Assembly (NCBI GenBank): GCA_009809945.1 | Contig: WTPW01000339.1 | Span: 163,861-227,860 of the forward strand | Origin: Gigaspora margarita | Lineage: Eukaryota; Glomeromycota; Glomeromycetes; Diversisporales; Gigasporaceae | Length of the DNA stretch: 64,000 nucleotides | Reading direction: 5' to 3' | Shown here: positions 22,575-32,969 of the stretch, in pieces | How the letters are laid out: every line of letters starts with the position of its first letter | Numbering within the stretch: the stretch's first letter is position 1 | The notes under the pieces: generated by a model | Told to the model about the DNA's origin: nothing | Databases searched by the model: none | Seen by the model: only the letters and a program-made list of their open reading frames with translations | Program-made: the position numbers and the translations under genes

Positions 22575-23111
22575 ATGCCCAATACTCATGACCAACTCCC
22601 TAAAATAATTAAAGGCTGTATTGGAGAGTATAACAATAACAAATATTATAACTACCTGTATAAATATCCATGTACCAAAGAACTATTTACATTTAATAAA
22701 GAAACATATTTTAACGGACCAAAATACTCTGCTCATAATAATTATAACAAACTATTCTTTCCTGAACAAACAAAAATTAACAAGCTCAAAGCAAAAGGAG
22801 CAAAAGGATTCTACTTCATAGCATTAGTAAATAATATTCCAATGGAATTTAAACTAGACGAAGGATCAACTAATACCTCAATGGGAATAAACCATGCAAA
22901 GAAACTGGGACTAGAAAACATAATAGCAAAACCAGCAATAGCTGAAGCAGTAGGAAACAATGTAAAAATATTAGGCAAAATAGTAGTCGACATAAAAATC
23001 AATGAGTACCTAACACAAAATCTAAAGATAGACGTATTAAACACTGAATCAAAATACATCCTCCTTAGTAACAAACATCAATCACAAATAGGAATATCAA
23101 AAGACCAATAG
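22575..23111 (+). CDS. Retropepsin-like aspartic protease
   Basis: 178 residues starting 11 bases after the gag stop. The segment ALVNNIPMEFKLDEGSTNTS at residues 83-102 has the layout of the Ty3/gypsy protease active site (hydrophobic strand, then D-[ST]-G-[AS]). The middle residue is Glu here (D95-E-G-S). The following strand pair (KILGKIVVDIKINEYLTQNL … KYILLSN) fits the second half of the fold, where retropepsins have an ILLG-type motif. Open coding-like sequence continues in frame past the TAG at 23109-23111 for about 40 codons (VYIQRVLIQQL), so the natural end may be further on. Expected role: processing of a Gag/Pol polyprotein. Confidence 0.55.
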   Translation: MPNTHDQLPKIIKGCIGEYNNNKYYNYLYKYPCTKELFTFNKETYFNGPKYSAHNNYNKLFFPEQTKINKLKAKGAKGFYFIALVNNIPMEFKLDEGSTNTSMGINHAKKLGLENIIAKPAIAEAVGNNVKILGKIVVDIKINEYLTQNLKIDVLNTESKYILLSNKHQSQIGISKDQ

Positions 23112-23361
23112 AACCACCAGATCCACATAAATAATCAACCTGTATACATTCAAAGAGTTCTCATACAACAGCTGTGCAAACATAAAAAGTACAATGCGTA
23201 CAATGGTTACGGCAATGCATGAAGGCTACTGCCAATCCTATCCAAAGTATACTCTGAGGATAAACCTAGTAGCAAGTTTTGAGTATCCACGTTTCGCCAT
23301 AAATCTTTTGCTAGTCCAAAGGCAAGTAAGAGAATTTGAAAACCCGAGGCAAAAGGCAAAA

Positions 23362-23687
23362 GGTTAAAAGAAAACAAGGCGCCCAACAAAGAAAAAAGTA
23401 ACGAACCTATACAACCTTGCTAGCAAACTAGACCAACAGTAACAAATTTAGCTAACAAAACTGAAGATAAGGCGCCTATTTCCTTTTGGTTAAAAGAAAA
23501 CAAGGCGCCCAACTCAAATAAAACAGAACTCACTAGTAGAAGCAACAAAGACCAGCTAAATAATAAAAAACTAAAGGTTAAAAGAAAACAAGGCACACCA
23601 ACTTTAAAGTATAGAAAATCAATTATGACCTTAAGAGGATTAAAAAGAAGAACCAATAAAAGGATTAAAGAAAACAAGGCGCTCGAC
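23362..23687 (+). repeat. Four copies of a 26-base repeat at the start of the endonuclease reading frame
   Basis: GGTTAAAAGAAAACAAGGCG followed by CCCAAC occurs at 23362, 23488 and, slightly changed, at 23576 and 23662. Spacing is 126, 88 and 86 bases. Copies 1, 2 and 4 read LKENKAPN-like in the endonuclease frame, while copy 3 is out of register (VKRKQGTP), so compensating indels flank it. Spacers are unequal and unrelated, which argues against CRISPR. Confidence 0.7.
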
Positions 23688-24806
23688 AAATCAAATGAAG
23701 AAAAAGAAACAAGCACCCTAACAAAACCAAAGAAAACAAGACAAGCCCAACAGGTAAAGGCTTTGCCTAAACAAGAAGATATTCCAAAAGAACTAAGTGA
23801 AATAACAAGAAAAGAACATAATGAAAGAATCAAATATGACTTATTTACGATAGCATATATTGATTCAAATGCATTGCAATTATTTTACAAGCAATGCGAA
23901 AGAAACAGGCATAGAAAGAAATTAATAGGCATAACATGCGATGGTCTATGGAAAGATATCGTAGAAGCAACTATACAAACAGGAAGTAACATTATACAAA
24001 CATTTGTGAAGTATATATCTGCAAAAGGAGAATTTAAAGATAAATTTGAACAGAACCAAATAACGTTGATAAGAGGCTTACCTGATATCGAAAATGATGT
24101 CAGAATAATAGAAGGCAACACAAGATCCCAACTAAAGTTGGTAATACATGCAACTATGGGACTAGACTTAAGTGGTAAACCAATAAACCAGCAAGGTAAC
24201 ATAAATTGGAGAACAAAAAGAATAATAGAATAAGTGCAAAGAGCACATAATTTAGGAGCCAGGAACTATGTACTTCATATTGGAATGGCTCGAAACAATA
24301 ACAAATCGGACGTAATAGAAAACCTGCAGGAAATATTAAAACAAACTAGAGAAACAGACATCACGATATTATTAGAAAACTCAGCAGCAAATAAATGCTA
24401 CGGTGCAACAATAGGAGAACTATTGGAAATAAGGAACAAGGTTCATAAAGAAAATCGGTACAAGAAAAACCTTGCAACAGGAAAAACGATAGATAGGATT
24501 AAGTTGTGTTTTGATACACAACATTATTTTGCAGCAGGAGCAGGAAGAACAACAGAAGACTATAATAAAGTTTTAACAAAATATGAAAAAGATATCCAAC
24601 TTTGCCACATAAATAATGTGGTTCGCGCTAGAACCATTCAAGACAAAAATGGCCGTACATATCAAATNAAAGAAACAATCTTTGGAAGTGGACATGATAT
24701 CCACGAACACCTGCTTACGGGATTATTACCCCAAGAAATATTTAAAACCATGGTACAACAATGTAAAGGAGCTGCAATACTAAAAACACCCAGAAAAAAG
24801 GACTAG
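23424..24806 (+). pseudogene. Endonuclease IV-like AP endonuclease (AP endonuclease family 2), one in-frame stop
   Basis: The frame is open from 23424 (first ATG 23625) and is broken once, by TAA at 24231-24233. After a basic, repeat-containing N-terminus a TIM-barrel of the E. coli Nfo type can be followed: KKLIGITCDGLWKDIVEA, KLVIHATMG, then after the stop HNLGARNYVLHIG, ITILLENSA, LCFDTQHYFAAG, IQLCHINNV and GSGHDIHEH. These supply the expected metal ligands His, His, Glu, Asp/His, His and Asp-x-His in the right order. The last ligand, Glu in the family motif LETP, is Lys here (AAILKTPRK). Family role: nicks DNA 5' of abasic sites. Lying between protease and RT genes, it may supply repair or strand nicking for the element (inference). 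One N at 24667. Confidence 0.7.
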
Positions 24807-24854
24807 GATAAACAAGAACAAATAAAAGAAGTACAAACGCTAAGATATTACGCT

Positions 24855-27134
24855 ATGGATATATTACCATCAAACATGGAATTAACAAAAGAACTTACAG
24901 ACAGAATTAAAGAATTAAACAAATGGGACCCAAGAAAAGGGATACAATATAGTGATCTACCTATGGAAATTGTAAATAACTACCAAGAAACCACAATAGA
25001 TCCAATGGACTACTTAACAAACTCTTTAAAAAATCTAAGCTTAGAAAGAAAAGAAAGACACCAAAATGAACAAGAAGACACTGCAAGAAAGAATATTCAA
25101 AATGATAAAACAGGACAAATAACTCACAAAATAAATGAGTTAAGAAANAAATATTCACCAGTAATAGGACCTTCAAAGAAGAAAAATAAATCACCAACCT
25201 CACCATCATTCACAAATATATTTAGAAGGACGAATGATGACTTAGATGAAATCAAAAGATTACGAGAAGAAGAAAACCCAGAAGGATTGGTAACAGATTT
25301 AGAAAAGTTAATGGAAGATATTGCAAATATAGAAACAAAACATTTAAAAATAGCAAGAATGGACAATAGGGATGTCCATAAAAACTGGAAAATGATACAA
25401 GAAATACCCACGCTACCAGAAGAAGTTAGAAGATACTCTGGTACCGAAAGAGAGAAATTATGGAATGCAATTCAATGGGTAGACAAACAAAGTGAAATAA
25501 CACAAGACTCTGTTAAAAAAGCAATACGAAGAAAAGAGATTGAGTACCAAAATGATGCGAATAAATTACTAGGATTAACATTAAACAAATATAGACAGCT
25601 TGAAGACTACGAGAAACAAGCTATACAGCAGGAACTACTAAGAACATCCGTAAACGATCCAGATGAAGAATGAAGAAATCAAGCAGATATTAAATATAAT
25701 GAATTTATGCGAGAAAGCTTAAAAAGCCCTAATAAAATAAAACTTGTTAAAATAAACAACACAGATAATTTATTTAAACAATTAAAAGAAGAAAGCGAAC
25801 AATTGAAAGAAATAGAACAAAAAAAGGCACAAAAAGAACAAGAATTAAAGAAAACAATAGACCAAAACTCAGATAATAAAAGTGACCTAGAGGACAAAGA
25901 AATTCAAAGAAAAGATGATGAATTTACAAAGAATCTTAGCAAAAAAGATGGAAAACGAATAGCTTCAACAAATCACGGATCAAATTACAAGAAAAATGAA
26001 GGACTAAAACCTTTAATGATACAAGATAAAATAACATCAAAAGAAACATCAAGACATCACTCGAAGAAACCAAGTATTGATAGCATAGCAAGTACGAGTA
26101 GCATACCAAGTATGCACTTAAACGACAAACCAACAACATTACCAGTAGACTACCAAGAAACCTATGAAATAGGATCAGATAGAAACTTACATCAACAAGG
26201 AGATATAGAAATAGAAGATAACAAAGATCTATACAACCAACAAGATACCTCCCGAAATAGCAACTTTATAACTAAAGGAATAAATACTGGAATAAATTAT
26301 ATATTTGGAGGAAGAAAGAAAAACAATAATGACCTTAGAACAAATATAATAAAAGACCAAGCAATAGAAAACATAGAAAGTGAACAAAGTAATCCAGAAT
26401 TCACTAGAAGAAGAAAGATTTCAAATGAAAGAAGAGCATATAGAAAACAAAATAGAANTNACTATAAANANGCATTAGAAGATTCTAAAAAAGAACTTCA
26501 AGAAGAATATGAACGAGTTCAAAAACAAAAAGAAGAACAAAGTAAACAGAATGAACAGAATGAACAAACCCCTGAATATAATCAGGAAGGATTAGAAATT
26601 GGAATAGATGAAGGCTCAGAATCGCCATTTATGAGACCAATACAAAATAGACCAAGTACGCCAGCAGAACCAAAAGATGATACCTCTTTTGGATATGAAC
26701 TATATAATATAGAAATTAAAGAAATAAAAGAAAAACCGCTAAAAACAAGAAAAACTAAAATAAATATACACGAAGAACTTGGACACATACCAAACAAAAT
26801 TAGAAGACATATAATACCTACACTTGGAACAGGAACACAATTAAAAACAAATGAAGAATGAATATTAAAACCTTATAAATAGACACCAATAAAAATAAAT
26901 AAAAAAGGAAATTACCTAGTAACAACTCCAATGCATATTGCCAAAGAAGGAATATGCATACAACCCNGAATTATTAATGATCGCCAGATATGGGCAATCA
27001 ATTATACAAATAATACAAAGAAAATAGCAGAAAAACAGCACATTGGAAACATAAAAACAATTAAAGAAATATTCAATTATCATAAGTATGAAATGGAAAT
27101 CGATAAAAAGAAATATCAGAAAAAGAAAGATTAA
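24855..27134 (+). pseudogene. Long charged linker protein with a protease-RT linker-like C-terminus, three in-frame stops
   Basis: One frame runs from the ATG at 24855 to TAA at 27132-27134 and is broken only by TGA (25671-25673), TGA (26859-26861) and TAG (26880-26882). The first 270 residues are helical (KLWNAIQWVDKQSEITQDSV). The middle is a Lys/Glu/Gln-rich coiled-coil-like region with Ser-rich stretches (IDSIASTSSIPSM). The last 85 residues (KGNYLVTTPMHIAKEG … IWAINYTNNTKKIAEKQHIG) resemble the beta-rich linker that precedes the RT domain in Ty3/gypsy Pol. Trp is plausible at both TGAs. Several N bases near 26458-26471 and at 25148 and 26967. Probably the N-terminal part of a Pol polyprotein. 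Confidence 0.5.
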
Positions 27135-27205
27135 AAATCTTAATAAATAACACTCACGGGAATTATAAACACGTGATGAAACCAATATTTGAAGAATTTA
27201 TTTAA

Positions 27206-28731
27206 ATATTCAGAAGAAAAATTGAAAAAGGAACATCCTTTAATAAGAACATGTTCGAAGAAACAACATTAGACCTTACAACACCTGAAAAAGATATACC
27301 TTTTAAAGTAAAAGCTAACAAAATTAGACAATATTCAGAGGACCAAATAGAACAAGCAGACAAATTATATACAGAACTCAGAGAAAGTGAACATATTGAC
27401 CCATCCAAATCAACTTGGATGTCACCATTGGTGATAGTACCAAAACCTGACNGCAGCTATAGAGCCGCAGTAGATTATTCAAACTTGAATAAGTATCTTA
27501 AAGATGACCCTTATGAAATACCAAATATTAATGTCTTGTTACAAAAATTAGCAAGCCATAAAATTTTTTCCACCTGTGATTTTAAAAGTGCGTTTTATCA
27601 GTTTCCTCTTAGAAAACAAGATAAACATTTAACTACTGTATTTTTCCCTGGTAAAGGAAAATACGAATTTAATAAATGCCCTATGGGTATTAAAACAGCA
27701 CCTGCATATATGATGCGATATATGTATGAATTGTTTAGAGACTATCCATTTGTATTTGTATACATAGATGATCTAACAATTGCATCAAACTCTGTGAGAG
27801 ACCACATCAAACATATTCGAATGGCTCAAAGCAAAAAAATGCGAATTTATTAAAGAAGAAATAATGATTCTAAACCATAAAGTAAAATACGGACAAATAT
27901 CCCAAACCAGGTTAAAATTAAAGAAGTCAAAAAGCTTAAACCACCAACAGATGTACCTGGAGTTAGAAAATTTACAGGATTCATGAACTACTTTCGAAGA
28001 TTTATAAAGAACTTTGCTATAATAGCTGCACCAATATATGACCTATTAAAGAAAAATAAGAAATTTGAATGGACCTCAGAATGCCAAAAAGCATTTGAAG
28101 AACTCAAAGATAAAGTATATAATGCGATAGCTTTAACTTACCCAAAGAAAGAATATCAATTGATCTTAGAAACAGACGCCTCAGATAATGGAATAGGCGC
28201 AGTACTCAAACAAATTAACCCGGAACTAGCACACTATAAAACTAAAGAAGCATAAGAAAAAGGAACCAAAAAAGATAAGGAACTTACCAAATCAGAAGAA
28301 GAAGTAATAGAATTTGGATCACATTCCCTCACACAAAGTCAAAGGTTATAGGGATCGACACAGAAAGAACTGTATGCAATATACTTTTACTTGAAAAATT
28401 GGAGACACTACATAGGAAATAAACCAATCATAATACGAACAGATAATACAGGAGTAGCTAAAGCAGGAAAGATGCCAAGAAATCAAACGATGGAATCGTG
28501 GAAATTAGAAATAGATGGAAATTATAACATTAAGGAAATACAATATATTAGAGGATCAACAAATAATGTATCAGATTGGCTAAGCAGACATATGGGACCA
28601 ATGAAAACAATAAAGAATCAATTAAACCAAAAGAAGAAACTATTAAGGAAAAAGAACCTATAAAAGAACTGCCGCCTGGACTCAAAATTAATAATACCAT
28701 TGGAAACAAACAAGTAACATTTGAAATTTAA
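27206..28731 (+). pseudogene. Reverse transcriptase and RNase H (Ty3/gypsy-type), frameshifted
   Basis: ORF 27251-27853 (open in frame back to a TAA at 27203) has the full RT palm: TWMSPLVIVPKPD, YRAAVDYSNLN, catalytic Asp in FSTCDFKSAFYQF (residue 110), KCPMGIKTAPAYM and the YIDD box (171-174). Frame changes near 27837 and 27903 lead into VRKFTGFMNYFRRFIKNFAI and the connection domain. RNase H follows with ILETDASDNGIGAVLKQ, then after a TAA (28253-28255) and a TAG (near 28348) QKELYAIYFYLKNWRHYI, IIIRTDNTGV and STNNVSDWLSRH, so all four catalytic acidic residues are present. The frame shifts again near 28650 and ends at TAA just before 28734. No integrase domain follows. Either decayed or affected by indel errors; an N lies at 27452. 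Confidence 0.8.
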
Positions 28732-28733
28732 AA

Positions 28734-29668
28734 ATGGAATTAATACTACCAATACCGCCCTTACATCAAATTAAGGAAATAATTGAAAACGAATCAAGAT
28801 GCTTAGAATATTTACAGACTTATTAGTACTACCTAGAACTATGACTTGTTTAAATTGTAATAATCCAAACATGAACCTCGAGACCAAAACATTAACATTC
28901 AACTGTGGGAAAAGAGATTGCCGAAAAAGGATATCAATCTTTAATGAAACAATATTCTCAAATGCCAACTTAGATTGTAACCAAATAATGGAATTAAGCT
29001 ATTTTTGGTTAAGCAAGGCAACGCGTAAACAACTCAATATTTACACAAACATTACACCCGCCAACATCACAAGATGGACACAAACTTTTAGGACCATCGT
29101 AACCCAAGAAATCCAAATGTGTGAAACTAAGATAGGAGGACCTGATATCATTGTAGAAATAGATGAGTCATTGTTTTACAAGAACCGCCAAAACAAATCT
29201 GAACAACTATGGGTATTTGGAGGAATAGAAAGAACTCCTGAAAAACAAATATTTGCAACAATTTGTAAGGACCGAACTGCTGATACCTTATTAAACCTTA
29301 TCCAGAAATATGTACACCCAAACTCAATAATCTACTCAGATATGTTCAAGAGTTATGACCAAATCTTTACACGATTAGGAATCCAGCATCACCAAATAAA
29401 CCACAGCCAAGGAATGAGAATGATTGATTTTGATGAAACAACAAACAAATTAAAAATATACCACACCAAAAATATTGAAGCAACATGGCGTGTGTTAAAA
29501 GATTCAATACCAAAAAGAAATCGGAATAAAAAGGATTTACCGAAACACCTTATGGAACAAATATGGCATAGGCAAAACAAACAACGCCTATGGAACGCAT
29601 ATATTGAATGTTTACAAAATAAATATGAAGATATCATTGAACTCATTGAAAATTATGAAACTGAGTAA
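28734..29668 (+). CDS. Merlin / IS1595-type DDE transposase
   Basis: ORF 28799-29668 (289 residues) has the N-terminal zinc ribbon (C17-x2-C20 … C36-x4-C41) and the ISXO2-like DDE domain. VEIDESLF contributes the first Asp (122), QLWVFGGIERT and KDRTADTLLNLI follow, SDMFKSY gives the second Asp (181), and YHTKNIEATWRVLKD the conserved H-T-x-N-x-E region (N225/E227). The frame from the ATG at 28734 reads LPPLHQIKEIIENESRCLEY, the usual N-terminus of this family, and joins the main ORF after a one-base shift near 28820. The start is therefore probably 28734, two bases after the Pol stop. Merlin elements make 8-9 bp duplications, matching this element's 9 bp. It occupies the integrase position of a retroelement and is the best-preserved gene here. 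Confidence 0.88.
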
Positions 29669-29821
29669 CTTAGATTAATAATCAAAATAAACAATCAAAA
29701 CAAACTAGAAAATATAAAAGCACAACCCAGTGAACCAACTTAAAGGATAAATTAAACTTACAGGAAAAACTGAAGAAACCCTAAAACTGAAGAACTTAAC
29801 AAACTGAACCCTGAAATCAAA
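29669..29821. other. Short intergenic leader
   Basis: A-rich, no ORF; contains CTAAAACTGAAGAAC-like repeats just ahead of the zinc-knuckle gene. Confidence 0.3.
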
Positions 29822-31734
29822 ATGAACCCTAAAGGAACTGGAAACTTCTACTACAAGAAATGTGACCTTTACGTTCAGGACCCTAAGGACCACCAATGTA
29901 AATACAACCTAACCCCTTCAGCCAATGAGGAAATCCAAAGCATCCAAGATTGGAAAAACAATACTCTTGGAAAATTAGCTGAAGAAATTAAAAATGACCT
30001 TGGAATTAAACCAACAGAAAACCCATACCTTAAAGGAACCAGCTCTAAAGGAAAGGAAAGGGAATCCTTTCACGAAATCAGAGATAAACAAAAGAACCAA
30101 GGAAAATACACTTGCAATATTTGCAAAGAACCAGGACATACGAATCGTTATTGTCTAACGAATAAGTGCTATAAGTGTAACGAACTAGGACATCAAGCAT
30201 GTGACTGCGATGAAGCAAGGAAAGATCAGCAAAAATTTAGTAACACTAATGCGTCAACATCAAAATACTGTACTTATTGTAAACAAGCGGACACGAAAAT
30301 CATCAATGTAGAACCATCAGATTATTAAAAGAAAATGCAAATATATTCTGTAAATGCAATCCTGAAAGAATTATTCAAAGAAGAGAAGAGCATATCAACT
30401 GGGCTGCATACAACAGCCAACGTGATAAGCATCATTGCTGCAGAAAAGAATGCAATAGGCCAACTGCCAAAGAAGACCTTTATTACATGCGAGGACTATT
30501 TACAGACCCATATTCATGTCAAGTAATTTACATTGAAGAAACCCTTTACTGCAAAGGATGTTATTGCGAATTTATGGAAGCACTAGATTTCAAGGATCCC
30601 AGGAGTAAAATATACTTTACTTCAGGATTAGGACAAGGAAAGAAAGCCCTTTGCCGGTTATGTGAAAAACCTAACATAACTAGAAAAATGGAAAGCCATG
30701 AAGGTGTACACTTTTGCAACAAAGAACACAAATTCACACAAATCATCCATGACCTAAATTACCAGAACCTCAGAAACTTAACAAATGAAGAAATCGATAG
30801 AAAAATTAGGCATTTCACTAGAAAAGATACTAACATATCTTATTACATTAATGAATCAAGAATTAAAAGACTCCTTAGCTATATGCTAGAATTTAGAGAA
30901 AATACAAATAGATGGCATTATGAAGATGAATTCTTCCAATCACATGATAACGAATATCCAGATGATACATCTAACGACCCAGAAATGCATGAAGACTTCC
31001 TACCAATCAGAACTAACTACCATATTGAAACCGAAGGATATGTTGAATTTGGAAATGAAGAAGAATTCAATGGTATTGCACAAGCAATACACGACTCCCT
31101 CGAACCAGAACTAAGAACTACGAAAATGACCAATGTTGAAAAAAGAAGAGGAATGGAAAAAGCCCAAGAAGACTTCAACCAACAAAACCTTAGAATCCCC
31201 CTCTGTAAAGAATGCACAATGCCATTTGAAAAAGAAAACTTAAACATTGAAGGACACTGTGAAAAATACCAAGAAGAAATAATTGAAAAAACAATAGATT
31301 TAACTATCGAACCTAAAGAACCTGACCAAGAAAATGGAGACCTACCAACTGAAATGGAACTAATAAACAAATCTCAAAAACAGATTGAATCAAACAACGA
31401 ACAAATGGATTTTGAATAAATAGAGGAAATCCCAAGATCAAGACCACCATCACCTAGAACAACCAACCAAAATCAAATTGACGAACTCCACGCTATGTTC
31501 ATGATCTTAGCAGAAAAACAATTCATAACTGCCCAAGAAATTAGGGACCAACAAAGAAGAATTGCCATCCTAGAACAAGCAACCCTTGAACTTCAAAATG
31601 AAACCCAAAAATTAAAAAGGAAATTGAGAGATACCCAAGACCATGTGGAACTTGAAGCATCAAGTGATGATGAGGAACTGAAACGCGCAAAACAATTCAG
31701 AAATCACAAAAACAAATATAACAATAGATATTAA
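29822..31734 (+). pseudogene. Three-knuckle CCHC zinc-finger protein with coiled-coil tail, one frameshift and one stop
   Basis: ORF 29822-30328 starts MNPKGTGNFYYKKCDLY and carries knuckles CNICKEPGHTNRYC and CYKCNELGHQACDC. A third knuckle is split: CTYCK is read in this frame, and the rest (SGHENHQC) only in the -1 frame from about 30285. That frame stays open through a Cys-rich stretch (HHCCRKECNRPTAKED, YCKGCYCEF, ALCRLCEKPN) into ORF 30487-31419. An in-frame TAA at 31417-31419 (Gln would fit) separates a C-terminal coiled coil (31495-31734, RRIAILEQATLELQNETQKL). The joined protein would be about 635 residues. A single-strand nucleic-acid-binding role is likely for the knuckles; it may be a second Gag-like protein. 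Exact restoration of a zinc knuckle makes the indel explanation strong. Confidence 0.65.
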
Positions 31735-31964
31735 ATAATCAAAACAAATATTAGTTAGCCCAAAAACCCTATATAACCATATTTAGTAATACTACTTATC
31801 ATAAATATTTATATTATATTATCAATATTATTTACTCAATGAACCGAATGTACCAGAATAATAAAGAACCCCTGAACCATTGAACTATTAGAACAATATG
31901 AATGGAAAAACTATATAAGGACTAACAATTGAACTATGAACCTACATGCTTAAAAGCATAACAC
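31735..31964. other. AT-rich gap between gene groups
   Basis: No ORF. The base composition briefly loses its A-over-T skew (TTATATTATATTATCAATATT), as in the leader before 18405, so a second promoter is possible but not shown. Confidence 0.3.
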
Positions 31965-32165
31965 ATGAAAACAAAACAAAAATCAAGAAACTCCCCAAGG
32001 AATACCAAATCTTGTGACAATTGTAGACAAGAACATTTTTGCTGCAAATACTCTTCAAAAGCACAGACTTGTGAGAGGTGTAACTGGAAAGGGATTACCT
32101 GCAAAAATACTAAGTTCTACAAACCACGAGGACTACCGAAAAAAGTAGATGGCCTATACCCTTGA
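31965..32165 (+). CDS. Zn2Cys6-like binuclear cluster protein
   Basis: 66 residues, MKTKQKSRNSPRNTKSCDNC followed by RQEHFCCKYSSKAQTCERCN and WKGITCKN. The spacing C-x2-C-x5/6-C-x8/9-C-x2-C-x6-C matches the fungal GAL4-type zinc cluster, with a basic linker after it. Full-length fungal regulators are much longer, so this is a stand-alone DNA-binding module. It could regulate the element's own genes or bind its ends (inference). Confidence 0.55.
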   Translation: MKTKQKSRNSPRNTKSCDNCRQEHFCCKYSSKAQTCERCNWKGITCKNTKFYKPRGLPKKVDGLYP

Positions 32166-32252
32166 AAAATTATTAAAACAAGAACCAGAAGAAACCAAAG
32201 AAAAGAAAGAAGAAAGTCTCGCGATAAAACTTATAACTATTACATCCCTCTT

Positions 32253-32497
32253 AAGATAAACTCGGAAACATATATAACGGATACTATTTACCATCAATAG
32301 TAGTACAATTTGCCATTATAGACTACCTTGAAGATAAGTTTGAACAAGAAAACCCTTTAAAGAAAGAAATAGAAAACTTTATTAATTCAAAACAAAAGGA
32401 CGAAAACACTGAACAGTATTGTGCACGGATCATCAAGTATAACCAAAAGCTAAACACAGAATTTTTAGTAAAACTCATATATATTACAAGTTTATGA
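32253..32497 (+). CDS. Small unknown ORF without ATG
   Basis: Open frame (GYYLPSIVVQFAIIDYLEDK … EFLVKLIYITSL) that ends in TGA overlapping the next ATG as ATGA (32494-32497). No ATG inside; the start may be non-AUG or lost. No family recognised. Confidence 0.35.
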
Positions 32498-32969
32498 ATA
32501 CAGAAATATATGAACAAAAGAAGTTTATAAGAAGAATTACAAAAGATTTTATTGACCTCCAAGACGCAAATGAACAAAACTACGTTGAACAAATACTATC
32601 TTTAGAAATATTACAGCTCAAATTCCAAGAACTCCTCAATCAAATAGAAACCCAAATCCAATCAATACAAGAAAAATTTACCCTAACAAACGCTTATAAA
32701 GACCACGAATACTCTTTTCTCTTTCAAAGAGCATTAAAATAACTGAAGCACAAGAACGAATAAAGGAAAGCCCACCTTGCCTTGAAATACAAAAAAGATA
32801 CCTCAAGCAAATACTTCAAATTGTAGAATTCTATGTTAAAGAAAGCAATCTAACAGAATACTGGTGGCTAGAAAAATGAAGCGCGTGCATAATCCATTCA
32901 AACGAATATATAAGACCAACAATAGATCAATTACTTGAAGGAACTTATAAACGGAAATCAAAATATTGA
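32494..32969 (+). pseudogene. IYNCY-family protein, copy 1, frameshifted
   Basis: ORF 32494-32742 (KKFIRRITKDFIDLQDANEQ … FTLTNAYKDHEYSFLFQRAL) aligns by eye with the following ORF: FIDLQD against YIDIQD and TLTNAYKDHEYSFLF against TIHNCFNSPKYKFLF. The frame shifts near 32735 and continues (YLKQILQIVEFYVKESNLTE), with one TGA at 32877 and a final TGA at 32967-32969 directly followed by the next ATG. Helical, charged, no known family. Confidence 0.45.

Noticed and set aside
23362-23687. CRISPR-like direct repeats
   Set aside because: Four imperfect copies, unequal spacers, coding context and a eukaryotic genome.
27206-28731. Ordinary Ty3/gypsy LTR retrotransposon inserted in the element
   Set aside because: No LTR pair or 4-6 bp duplication found around the gag-to-RNase H block, no integrase, and gene packing and A-rich strand composition continue unchanged on both sides. 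I could not run a self-alignment, so a decayed LTR pair is not fully excluded.
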